From Tubiluchus corallicola (Eukaryota > Priapulida > Priapulimorpha > Priapulimorphida > Tubiluchidae): a stretch of DNA of 64,000 nt. Numbering within the stretch: position 1 is the first letter of the stretch; the number at the start of each line of letters is the position of its first letter. The notes below the pieces were generated by a model. It saw only the letters and a list, made by a program, of their open reading frames with translations, was not told the origin of the DNA and searched no databases. The translations under genes were made by a program, and so were the position numbers. Shown in pieces: positions 23,233 through 35,800 of this stretch. The DNA is taken from the NCBI GenBank assembly GCA_030141605.1, contig JAQGDQ010000504.1, positions 67,501-131,500 of the forward strand, given 5' to 3'.

Positions 23233-23860
23233 TGTACAGCCCAGCGAACAGATGTAATTATGCACTAGAGTATTTTATGAAGTTAGCTGAAATTGTGTGT
23301 TATGGCGGCGCACAATACACTCGGTCAGTAAATGGTAGGTTGACCATCTTGTTCAATTCTTGTCACTGGTAATTTTGCCTCTCATATAGGCCCTGAGGTC
23401 TTTTTCTATATTAGTGAGTACGGACGCACAGCCTAAGACCCCTCTGATGGTTTAGTGTCTCATTTTAGACTATTGGTAAGAGATGGGTTCTGGTCCTGTC
23501 ACAATTATTTATGTTAAGTGTGCCATGCACGCCAGTTTGTAGAGTGTGTGACTATATGCACAAACATATATATTGCGGTTTTGTTATTATTGCTAAAGAT
23601 GTTCATTTCCAAGTATTTTACCAGGTTGATTCACAGATGGCGCCTCATATGCGAGCTTCTTCCCTCAAGACATAACGTGAAGAATAAGCTGAAATTCTGT
23701 ACTGAAAAGCTTGCATGTTTGTCTGTTCATTTGTTTGTCGGAAATTATCAAAAGTTGTCAACAGTTTTTTATCAGATTTTTTTCAGGAATATGAACAGCC
23801 GAACACGTGTTCCCATTAGACGACGGGACCCTGATCTTGCTTTTTTCCTTTTTTTAGTTT

Positions 23861-26800
23861 ATGGGAACAGGAGCAGTCGGCGGTCTTGTGAGTGACCAGT
23901 CAAACAGCGACAGTTCCAGTCCCGTTTCCATAGAAACCAGCATGGACTCGGAACCAAACTGCGAGGCGTGCTCACGTAAATTCAACCTCATAACAAAGCG
24001 GGTAGGAATGGATGCGATTCTATACAAGAAATATTTTTCTCATGTAATTTTTATAATGTCGGTCAATGTTAACAGTAATTACAATGGCGATGACAACGAT
24101 GATGATGACCATGATGAAGATGATGATGGTGGTGATGATGATGATGTTGGTGGTGATAGTGATGGTGGAGATTATGATGATGGTGATGATGACGATGTTG
24201 GTGGTGATGATGATGGTGGTGGTGGTGATGGTGATGATGACGGTGATGATGATGATGGTGATGGTAGTGATGATGATGATGGTGGTGATGATGATGTTGG
24301 TGGTGATGGTGATGATGGTGGAGATGATGATGGTGATGGTAGTGATGATGATGATGGTGGTGGTGGTGACGATGATGATGACGGTGATGATGATGGTGGT
24401 GGTGGTGGTGATGATGATGACGGTGATGATGATGGTGGTGGTGATGATGATGATAACGGTGATGATGATGGTGGTGGTGTTAGTGTTGGTGATGGTGGTG
24501 ATGATGATGATGGTTGTGATGATTGTGATGATGATGGTGATGGTGATTGTGGTGATAATGATGGTGATGGTAGTGATGATGACGATGATGGTGGAGATGA
24601 TGATGATGGTGATGGTAGTGATGATGATGATGGTGGTGGTGGTGATGGTGATGATGATTACAGAGATGATGACGGTGATGATGATAATGATGATGGTTTA
24701 TATTAAGAACATAGTGTCTGTGATCAATCAATTGCTAAGTGGAATGAATATACTAACTACAATTGATGACTTGGCCTATTCTGTAGAAATATAATTCCCA
24801 CAACAAATTTTTTAATATTCAGAAACATCTGATAATGTTTCTTGTTGAAGCAGGTGTGCACTATTAGAAAAATAATTCTCCTGTTAAGAGTTCCAAAGGT
24901 AAGAAGCCAGAAGGAAATATCTGACTTATAAGGGAGCAGTGTGCAACACAAGTACATAATGAGTAGTTTAGCTTAGTTTAGTTTAGTTTAGTTTATGAAG
25001 TACTAATACAAACCAAAGTATTCACGAAAGAATAAAACTTCATTTATGTTTATTTTAGACACCGTTGCTAACAGCATACGTTGTCATGGCAAACGTCTTT
25101 TGTTAGGAAGTTTTTTAGAATTTTTTGTCATTAGCTGTACCGTTGCTAACGGGATCCGTTGTCATGGCAAACGTCTTTTGTTAGGAAGTTTTTTAGAATT
25201 TTTTGTCATTAGCTATACCGTTGCTAACGGGATCCGTTGTCATGGCAAACGTCTTTTGTTAGGAAGTTTTTTTAGAATTTTTTGTCATTAGCTATGCAGT
25301 AGGAAACGTTCTATGTTCATTCTGTGCTTGAAAATGACCAACTAGGTGATAGTAAATGAAACGTATGGATTGGCTAAAAGCAAACCTCTGTTGCTGTTTG
25401 CAAGTTCAGGTGGAGTTTCTGTCAGTAAAGTGTTGACAAAAGTGCTGTCATTTCTTTGCTGGTGCAGTGGCTGAGTTGTGATCCACACTGCAACAATAGC
25501 AAGCATTGGTCACTGTGAAATTGTAGTTGCAACTACAACTGATTGTATCTTGCAACTGTTGATTATAGTTGCAACTGCAGCTGATTGCATCTTGCAACTG
25601 TTGATTATAGTTGCAACTGCAGCTGATTGCATCTTGCAACTGTTGATTATAGTTGCAACTGCAGCTGATTGCATCTTGCAACTGTTGGTTGTAGTTGCAT
25701 CTACAACTGATTGTAACTCTTGATTGTAGTTGCAGCTACAACTGATTGTAACTCTTGATTGTAGTTGCAGCTACAGCTGATTGTATCTGAAACTCTTGAT
25801 TGTAGTTGCAGCTACAGCTGATTGTATCTGAAACTCTTGATTGTAGTTGCAGCTACAGCTGATTGTATCTCAAACTCTTGATTGTAGTTGCAGCTGCAAC
25901 TGATTGTATCTCAAACTCTTGATTGTAGTTGCAGCTACAACTGATTGTAACTCTTGATTGTAGTTGCAGCTACAGCTGATTGTATCTGAAACTCTTGATT
26001 GTAGTTGCAGCTACAGCTGATTGTATCTGAAACTCTTGATTGTAGTTGCAGCTGCAACTGATTGTATCTCAAACTCTTGACTGTAGTTGCAGCTGCAACT
26101 GATTGTATCTGAAACTCTTGATTGTAGTTGCAGCTGCAACTGATTGTATCTGAAACTCTTGATTGTAGTTGCAGCTACAACTGATTGTATCTCAAACTCT
26201 TGATTGTAGTTGCAGCTACAACTGATTGTATCTCAAACTCTTGATTGTAGTTGCAGCTACAGCTGATTGTATCTGAAACTCTTGATTGTAGTTGCAGCTA
26301 CAGCTGATTGTATCTGAAACTCTTGATTGTAGTTGCAGCTACAACTGATTGTATCTGAAACTCTTGATTATAGTTGCTACTACAACTGATTGTATCTGAA
26401 ACTCTTGATTGTTGTTGCAACTGCAACTGATTGCATCTTGCAACTGTTAATTGTAATTGCAACTACAACTGATTGTATCTGGCAACTCTTGATTGTAGCT
26501 ACAACTACAACTGATCTTTCTACCTTGTCAATATCTTTCTGTTCTAATTCCGTTTCACTCATGTCCAACACATTTACAGGCAATCGGAAACTTACGGCCG
26601 TAATTAGTTCCCGTGAATTGGTCGTTCGGACGACTTGAACGTAATATGTTCTTCAAGTGTTGCGCCCCCTACATGCAAGATGTTGTATGTGTGAAAGTAC
26701 TTGCGATGAATTTATCCACGCCGATTGCGACTTAATATTAATCTGCTTAAGGAACGAGGAAACAAAGTCATTCTTAGTTTTGTATAATTAGTTAATTAAG

Positions 26801-29800
26801 TTGCGATCGGGCCGTAAAGTTTAACGATCGTAAGTTGCACGTGTCGTAAGTCGACGACTAGCCTATATGCAGGGATGAGAATTTTCCGCGGATACCCGGA
26901 ATTCCGAGTTTTTGGAAGACCAGTCGTGCCATTATTGTAAATCGCGTAAATTCGTTGAGAAAATTTTTACAGACCCAGTACATTATTTCACAAGCTGACC
27001 GCTAGTTAGCAGGCCGTCACTTTGTTTACATCACGTACATCAGTGTAACCACGTGTATATCTCTATGTATAAAAATATAGAATCAATTGTGCGGAGTTAT
27101 TTGTGTCAATTGCAGACAGTTTTTAGATACTTTTGCATAGGAGCGGCCAGTACTTAGGCATTTTTGAGACAATTATGTATCATGTATCCTTGATAGTTGG
27201 GTATTTTAAATTATGCATGAAACAAGGTAATTGATATTTTAAGTCCACTTAGAGGTTCTCTATGGCCTACGCGGCCCTCAAACCCCCGGCCTGTTTCAGA
27301 GTTTTTTGCAATTTGTCATTCTCATCCCTGCCTGTATGTGTCTTAAATAGTAATTTTCTTTTAATCAGGTGTATTTCAGAAATCGTAACTTGATTGTTTT
27401 ATTTGTTTCCGTTTCCAATGTTTGTTTCAATTTCAGCTGTATTTCTGACTGTTTTTTCTTTTAGAGGAAGACTTGTTTTGAGTGTTCTAAACAGTTCTGT
27501 TCCCGGTGTTTAGCGGAGGAACCGCACCGATCTCGGGCCGAGCGACGATGTCACAAATGCAGAGTCTTTTCTGCCGATCAGTTAGATCACTCTGAACTCA
27601 TGAAACTGAGGGTAAATCATTTCCTACACTCTCAAAGTCAATTGTAAGATGTCGTGTTTAGGCTGCGCGTGAAAAGTCCCTGTTGGTGAGTGTTGAGGTC
27701 GTGGGTTTGGTACGAGATCATCGCAGGTGAACTATTTCAGGTCATCCTGCAAAGATGAATCATTGAACCAGTAGAGTTGTACTAATTATATATGAATGCA
27801 GCAGTAGTTGTTCTGGTAGTCATCCATTCTTTTACCACCCAAGCCTGGCAGTGTTTAACTTCTCAGCAGGCACGCGCCCAGCCAGCTATTTGGCTTGATA
27901 CAATGCATATTGATATTGTCATAATTTACGCAGCCGAATTTGTTATGCTGCTTCCATTGAAATATATATTTGTTTAAAATTCTTTCTGTAACTGAAAATG
28001 CCTTAGCCATTTCATTTCAAAGCCCCAGTGTTGTAAAAGAACTTCGTTCGTTGAACTGGGGAACATCGTGGGAACAAGGTCCTTTTTTGCGAACTCAGAA
28101 ATGAAAAGCTTCTGCGCCAAGGTCCTCCTAGACTTGATATTTGCTCATTTTCAAATTTTTGACATGTTTATTCTTGCGATCTTTGATTAGATGCCCAACA
28201 AAAACCCAAAATCTTTTGTTTTCATGAATGCTTGAGACGTCCAGTGAAACTTTGTTATAATGCCAGGTTCCGGACATCACTAAGTACGGCGCTATAGCGG
28301 GGTTGGCGGTAAGGCGAGGTTCATTAAATATCAAAGCCATTTTGCTCCATTTTGTTTGCCTAATTAATTTTAATATGTGATAAACAGTGTAATATTATGA
28401 TATCTACAACAGTACTTGAGTTATACTGTACATTGTTGCTACATTAACCCTTTCATACCCGTTGTATCCCGTGAGAATATTTTCTGCCTTTAAAATTAAT
28501 AAAATTTTAAAAATTCCAGTTATTTGATCTGTTAATAGTTATTTTGATGTAAGCCGATAACAACAGACTGAAAATGGTGATAAAATGGCAAACTAGAAAA
28601 TCTACATAGCATAAAAAACTGCGCAAGGTACAAGTACTTTAGAGACGACTTTGTACAGATCAGCATAGCATGCATACTAAATGTCTTAAATACTTTAAAA
28701 AATTATCAGCAGTTGCAAAATGAAGCACATTTTATGCTTCCATTGAATCTCAATGTATCCCGTGGGATACAGGCTATATTTACCACGCGGGCACAGATAG
28801 AAAAAAATAATTATTATGTGTAAACAAGATGGACATACTGAACAAAAGTACCAAGCCAAAAAATTTTTGCTTATTAAAAAAATAATTTGGGACTGAAAGG
28901 GTTAACAAAATTAATGCAGGTGTAGTTCTATAGCTCTGTTGTGTTTTGTTTCTCTCGGAAGGCTCGTAGAGAAAATCAGAAAACACTTCGTCAAATTAAA
29001 CTAGTTTATTAAGCGAGAATTCTACAACACAAAAGTATGAAGGAACACGAAATGATTACAGTAAACGTGAAAACCTGGAAAACGTTTGAGTGTAGCTGAA
29101 AATGTAAGTAAACAAGAGAATGTGTAGGTGGCGTCCGTGTGAATCAGCATGTGTCTCTCAGCGGCCTGCTTTGCCTTATATAGGGTGCCAGGAAACATTC
29201 TAGACGTTTCTTTCTAGAACATTCTACAAGGTAAGACGATTATTCTAACGGAACATTCTACAATGTTCTATTTAATTCTAATAGATGCCAGCGATCTGCA
29301 CAACAAGCGGTACATTGCAAGACTTTTACGTAACACAACGTGGAGTAGCCGTCTTGTGAAATACTGGTTAATTAGCTTAGTGCTGATAAGGGAATTATGC
29401 ACCTAATATTATACTGGACAGTTAAAACTACAAATAGCCGCTGGTTATAACTTGACCTTGACTCAAACGGATTTCAGTCATTAATCGACATCAGTTCGGT
29501 ACTGAAGCTTAGCTACGCAACTCTTGTTGTCTTACAACGCATATTCCTTGTTCAAAACCTCAACATTCACTTTCATACAGTCACTTGTAACAAGACGTGA
29601 ATCTTAATTTAATCACCGTAATCGGTTTCTTATCAGAGATCATTGTTTCTACATTGTTATGGCTGTTTTTCAGCAGAAATTCACCATGCTTTATCTTGGC
29701 TAGCATTATAACAGGTTGATTTGTTACGTAAAATGGACTTTTGGCACAGCAGATACGTTGGCGGATGGCGGTATTCCGCATATTTAATACATAGTGGAAA

Positions 29801-32800
29801 TCGGGGGACGGTAATAGTTGGTGTTATGGCGAGGCTGGCGTTATAATCGGGTTAATTTATTACATGTAAAATGGACTTTTGGCACAGCAGTTGGTGGATG
29901 GTGGTATTCCGCATATTTGATACATTGTAGAAATCGGGACAGGGCAATAGTTGGTGTTATGGCAAGGCTGACGTTATAATGGGGGGGGGGGGGGGAATGA
30001 CGTTTGACTGTGTCAAATATTTATGTCACTTACGATGCATTGTGTGTGCGCATATTGGACAGAAAATATTACAGTTAATTGGAACTGAACTAAGTTAAGT
30101 TCCCTTTGGTGCAATGAAATTGGGAATGGAACTGAACTGGTCACATTTCTAAAAAAGGTTAGACGAGCTACAGACCCTGCCGTTGAACGAATTCTGACTG
30201 AATGCAAGATGTAACTAGGTGTAGCCAGACATAACTAGAAATGACTGCTGTCTTGAGTCCTGGACCTTTTAACGGAAGTCGTCTTAACGTACTGCACATT
30301 TCATTTTTATTTAATGTACTTGTTCTGCATATTGTACAAGTACAACATCTATGAGAAATTTTAAAAATTAGAAAAAAAATTAAAAAGCAAAGAACTGAAC
30401 GGGTTTCTTCTCTAAAAAAAGTTAGACGAACTAGGAACTTCTACCAGTTCCTTTTCTTCACAGAAAAGCGGGATGTTGAACCAGTTCCTAAAATTCGGGA
30501 ACTTTCCCAACCCCGCAATTCTGCGCCATTGAGTAAATCAGAACTATTGTAAAATTGCGCTTTGTGATAATTAGAAGCATTTTTGTTATGCAAAAAGAGC
30601 AAAAAAATAAACGATGAAATGATTCGATGTCGTAAGAAGGTCTGCCATGTTGCTTTTTCTTTTCCAAAAGGTGAAGGATCTTAAGCAGTACCTCCTGGAC
30701 CGTCACATCCCGTCCCAGTTCTGTACGGAGAAGACCGATCTCGTCGACTTGGTGATCAGAGCTTCTGTCAACCCTAGTCTAAATTCCCGGAGACCGGGCG
30801 TCGACCGATCGCCACGCGTGCCGTCATCGGCGGGAGACTTCACTACGGGACCAACTTCAGCACCAGTGCCGCAGGACGGAGTTGACGTTCAGGTATAAAT
30901 ATAGAAAATTTTCACATCCCAGTAGAAAAGCGGAACTGGTGGTTCTGAGTTGTTGAGAATATCAAAAAATTTGTCGTAGTAATTTTGTTTAGAGAGAGAG
31001 AGAGAGATTTGTGTAGCGTTTTGTGACTATTGTTCTGCATTTAATTTTGATTGGCTAACAAGAGCCTGATAGTCGCACGTGATTGGCTAACGAGAGCGTG
31101 ACAGCCAGACGTGATTCGCTGACAGGAGTCTGACAGTCTCACATGATTGGCTAAGAAGAGCCTGATAGTCACATGTGATTGGCTAACGAGAGCCTGATAG
31201 CCACACATGATTGGCTAACGAGAGCGTGATAGCCAGACCTGATTGGCTAACGAGAGCCTGATAGCCACACGTGATTGGCTAACAAGAGCCTGATAGTCAC
31301 ACGTGATTGGCTAACAAGAGCGTGATAGCCAGATGTGATTGGCTGACAAGAGTCTGATAATCTCACGTGATTTTGTCGTAGTAATTTTGCGTAGAGAGAG
31401 ATTTGTGTAGCGTTTTGTGACTATCGTTCTGCATTTAGCTTTTCTAAGTGCTAATGTTAAATTTGCACAGCACTTATTGCTGTTCAAACTATCCAGCACA
31501 AATTCAGCGTGTAAATGGCCCGTGATAAAACTCTTCAGTGAAGAGTTTCACAGTTAAATTTTCTGGTAAAGAATTCCATATATAAGAGGCCAAAGAGAAA
31601 AAATTGCAGTAAATAGCTTTGCAGGTAAGAGGCCCAATAGAAAAAATTTTCTAGTAAGAAATTCCACATCAAAGACGCCCAAAGGAAGAAATTTTTAGAA
31701 AGTCTATGTATAATCTGGCTTGCGAGTAGTGGTCAGCTTCAAACGTATTCAATTCGAATCAGTTTTTTAGTTAAAATTCTGAAACGTCATGCAATCAGTA
31801 TGATTTCTGTGCAGAATTTTTAAGCAAATTGCTAGTGTTTTTACTGCAGAACAAACTCAAGCAATATGCATCACCTTTGCGAGACCGCTTTTTAAACTCG
31901 TTACAACCGAATTCGAATTTGCTTTTTGGTATACTTGCGAGTGGCTTACATATTAAAAAAGATCCTTAAAATATGGCTGTTATAATTTTGTTCTGTTTCT
32001 CTCTGTACTTTAGATACTTACGGAAATCAATTGTTCCACTACTAGCGACTCTCCTTCACCACATGATGACGCGAACGCCAGAGAAGAAACCAATGCCGAT
32101 GACCAAATACGCGAATCTACATCACGTGAGGACAGTATTAACGACCATGTGCCAACGCTAGACGGTGCGAGAGAGCACGCTAAAGTAGATAGCGGTACCG
32201 CAGCGGGTGATGCGGATAGCGAAACTAATACTACCTTTAGTGATAGGAACGACGCCGAAACGGTGAACGTCGACGCGTCCACACGGGAGGAGCACACGTC
32301 TCCAGAAACTGATGCAAGCGCAGTTGAAAACGCGGCAACGGAGCCGATGGAATGGGAAGCGACGGCGACACAAGACGACTTTAGTAATGAACAGGTGAGT
32401 TTCAATAATATCTCGCAATCAAAATGGTGTAGAGAATAATAGATACACAGTATTTTACCTGTGAAATCATTTACAACTCTTTCCCATGTTTATTTAGTAC
32501 TAGTCTGAAAGCCACACGTGATTGGCTAATGACAGCGTGATTGCCGCATGTGATTGGCTAATGACAGCCTGATTGCTACATGTGATTGGCTAACGAGAGT
32601 CTGATAGCCACACGTGATTGGCTAACAAGAGTCTGATAGTCACATGTGATTGGCTAACGCGAGTCTTATAGCCAAACATGATTGCCTGACGAGAGCCTGA
32701 TGGTCACACATGATTGGCTAACGAGAGTGTGATAGCCACACATGATTGGCTAACTAGAGCGTGATAGTCACACATGATTGGCTAACGAGAACGTGATAAC

Positions 32801-35800
32801 CACACATGATTGGCTAACGAGAGCCTGATGGTAACACGTGATTGGCTACTGAGAGTCCAATAGTCACACGTGATTGGCTAATGAGACCTAACACTGCTAA
32901 AATTCAGCCCCGGCAAACTGACAAACAAAGATAAAGAGAGAAATAGGTGAGCGACAGAGAGAGATGGAGGGAGAGAGAGAGAGAAGAGAGAGAGAGGGGG
33001 GAGATGGAGGGAGAAAGAGAGAGTGAGGGAGGAGAGAGATGGAGGCAGAGAGAGGAGAGAGAGAGAGAGAGAGAGAGAGGGGGGAGAGGGAGGGAAAGAG
33101 AGAGAGAGGAGAGAAAGAAGAGACAGGGAGAGAGAGAGAGAGAGAGAAAGGGAGAGAGATGGAGGAAGAGAGAGGGGGGAGAGAGATGGAGGGAGAGAGA
33201 GAGGGGGATGGAAAGAGAGAGAAAAGAAAGAGAGAGAGTGAGATGGAGGGAGAAACAGAAAGAGAGGGGGGAGAGAGATGGGGGCAGAGACAGAGAGAGA
33301 GAGAGAGAGAGGGGAGAGATGGAGGAAGAGAGAGGGGGAGGGAAAGAGAGAGAAGAGAAAGAGAGAGGGGGAGAGGGAGGGAGAAAGAGAGAGAGGGGGA
33401 GATGGAGGGAGAAAGAGAGAGAGAGTGAGAGAGATGGAGGAAGAGAGAGAGAAAAGAAAGAGAAAGATGGAAGGAGACAGATAGGGAAAGAGAGATAGAG
33501 AGACAAACTCTAACAGTAACACAATGAATCCTGCACTCAGCAATGCAGTTGCTGTTTGTAACTGATTTAACGGAAGGAAATTTAAACTGACTAATTATTT
33601 ACACATTTGCCATGCGTCTGACACGACTGTTCATCCTCACTGCAGATTTAGTTTTTCAACTTCAACGTGGATCAGCTTAGAAGTAACGTAGAGCAGTGGG
33701 CTTGGTCCTCATAGCTAGAAAAGCTTAACTGTCAACTTACCGACGTTTTTGCTATGCAAGCACACAAATCATAACTTAATTGGCAAAATCAACACCTGTT
33801 TCTTATTCACACAATCATAACTGAATTAATGGTTCAGTTGTGATCATGCCACTTACCAATTACATGACAAATTATAACATTAATGCTTCTGCGGATTTTT
33901 CCATTATTTATTTCATTAATATTCATTAAGGTTTTAATAACACAACATGATGATTTAACACTGAATTGGTGCACAATGGAGTGCAGTTCTTACACCATCA
34001 TTCCGATGAGAAATGATACCATCGCTTTATCGAACGGAGTTTCAAAGACGAAAAATGAGAAAATTATTCAGATAAAATAGCTTGTTATTAATACGAATTT
34101 GTTGTAAATGCGGAAGTCGGGCAAATGTGCTGCGCACCGATTTCTCCTGATTAACGATCACCGAATCGCGTTTATCCAATAAATTATTTAAATTGAAGCC
34201 GTGAATTTCAGACAACGTGATTATTTATAGTTTCAACCTTGCAAAAGATGACAGACGGCATGTAATGATGGTTCACCCACTGAAATAAATTAGTATAACA
34301 GAATCTGACGAATAGTATTACATATCTTATACATCATATTTGGCTTGAAATTTTTAATTTCATATTTCAAAGGAACTTAACGTAATATATCCGTTTAAAT
34401 GTAAAAGTGCAATTTATGTTCTCTGTGAGGCCTAAGGAAGCCAAGGTTTACATAAGGCCACATTTACATTGGCTTCTTTAGGTCCATCGTTACACGAGAT
34501 TTGCAAGCAATAGCATTGAGCGTCGAATGTTCGAATTCGATTCGAACGAGTTTTTTTAGTTCAAATTTGATTTGAACCTGAAATTACAGACTCAAATAAT
34601 TTGGCACTTCAATTGCATACCGTCCGTATTATTAAAACGTTTGAAACAGCGCACAATCGGCAAAATTTAGCTGCAATTTCTGTGCAGAATTTTTCAACAA
34701 GTTATTAGTACATTTACTGCAGAACAATCAAACAGTGAGACTGATTTTTATTAGTAATTGGAAAATTAATTCAAAAATCTTTAAAACTGAATTCAGATTC
34801 AAGAAATTCAAAACTCGAAAAAGTCGCAAATTCAATTCGATTTACTTTGTGGTGATTTACTACCTTATGAGTTTGTTAATCCATTGTACAAGCTATTAGT
34901 AGGAATTGCTTGCTTTCACTTGCATTAGTTACCTGTACTGCTACATGAGAACAGCTGGCAGTACAATTCTGTGAGGCTAATACCAGGGATGATAATTTTG
35001 CGCGGATATGCGGAATTCCGAGTTTTTGGAAGACCAGTAGTGCCATTTTTTGTAAATCGCGTAAATTTGTTGAGAAAATTTTTACAGGCCCAGTACATTA
35101 TGTCACAAGCTGACCGCTAGTTGGCAGGCCATCACTTTGTTTACATCGCGTATATCAGTGTAACCACGTGTATATCTCTATGTATAAAAATATAGAATCA
35201 ATTGTGCGGAGTCATTTGAGTCAATTGCAGACAGTTTTTATATACTTTTGCATAGGAGCGGCCAGTACTTAGACATTTTTGAGACAATTAGGTATCATGT
35301 ATCCTTGATAGTTGGGTATTTAAATTATGCATGAAACAAGGTAATTGATATTTTAAGTCCACTTAGAGGCTCTCTATGGTCACAAAAATACAATTTCTTG
35401 CTTACTCCAAGGGGGCTTTGCCCCTCAACCCCATTGGGGGCCTAGGTGGCCGCAAACCCCCCGGCCTGTTTCAGAGTTTTTTGCAATTTGTCATTCTGAT
35501 CCCTGCATACGTCTTCCCGCTTCTATCTGGCAAACCGAGATACGAGTTTACTACTATTTAAAGCTCTTTTCATGTTTGGTACAAGTGAATAAACCTTGTG
35601 ATTTGTTTTACACGTATTTTCAAGCAATTCTTTTTTTCTTAATTGCATCGAGTGCAAATTTCAACAAATAATATCTTTCAATATGGCTTCATACAATAAC
35701 ATATGAATCTGTTGCAGACGACCGATGTACCGGTGCCGCCATCTACCAGAACGAAAACGTACTACTCTCTAGACGAAGTGGAATCGCTGGAAGCTATTGA

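Noticed and set aside
24066-24794. 242-codon Met/Val-rich frame and its minus-strand His-rich counterpart
   Set aside because: Translation of a GAT/GGT trinucleotide array in other frames; composition only.
32878-33543. Frames of 129-221 codons in the GA tract (Glu/Arg-rich or Ser/Leu-rich)
   Set aside because: A purine-only strand lacks most stops. No exon signals or family resemblance.
35376-35561. 61-codon frame with Gly/Pro-rich middle
   Set aside because: It lies inside and across the edge of a hAT-like element copy, and the other copy at 26870 does not keep the frame.
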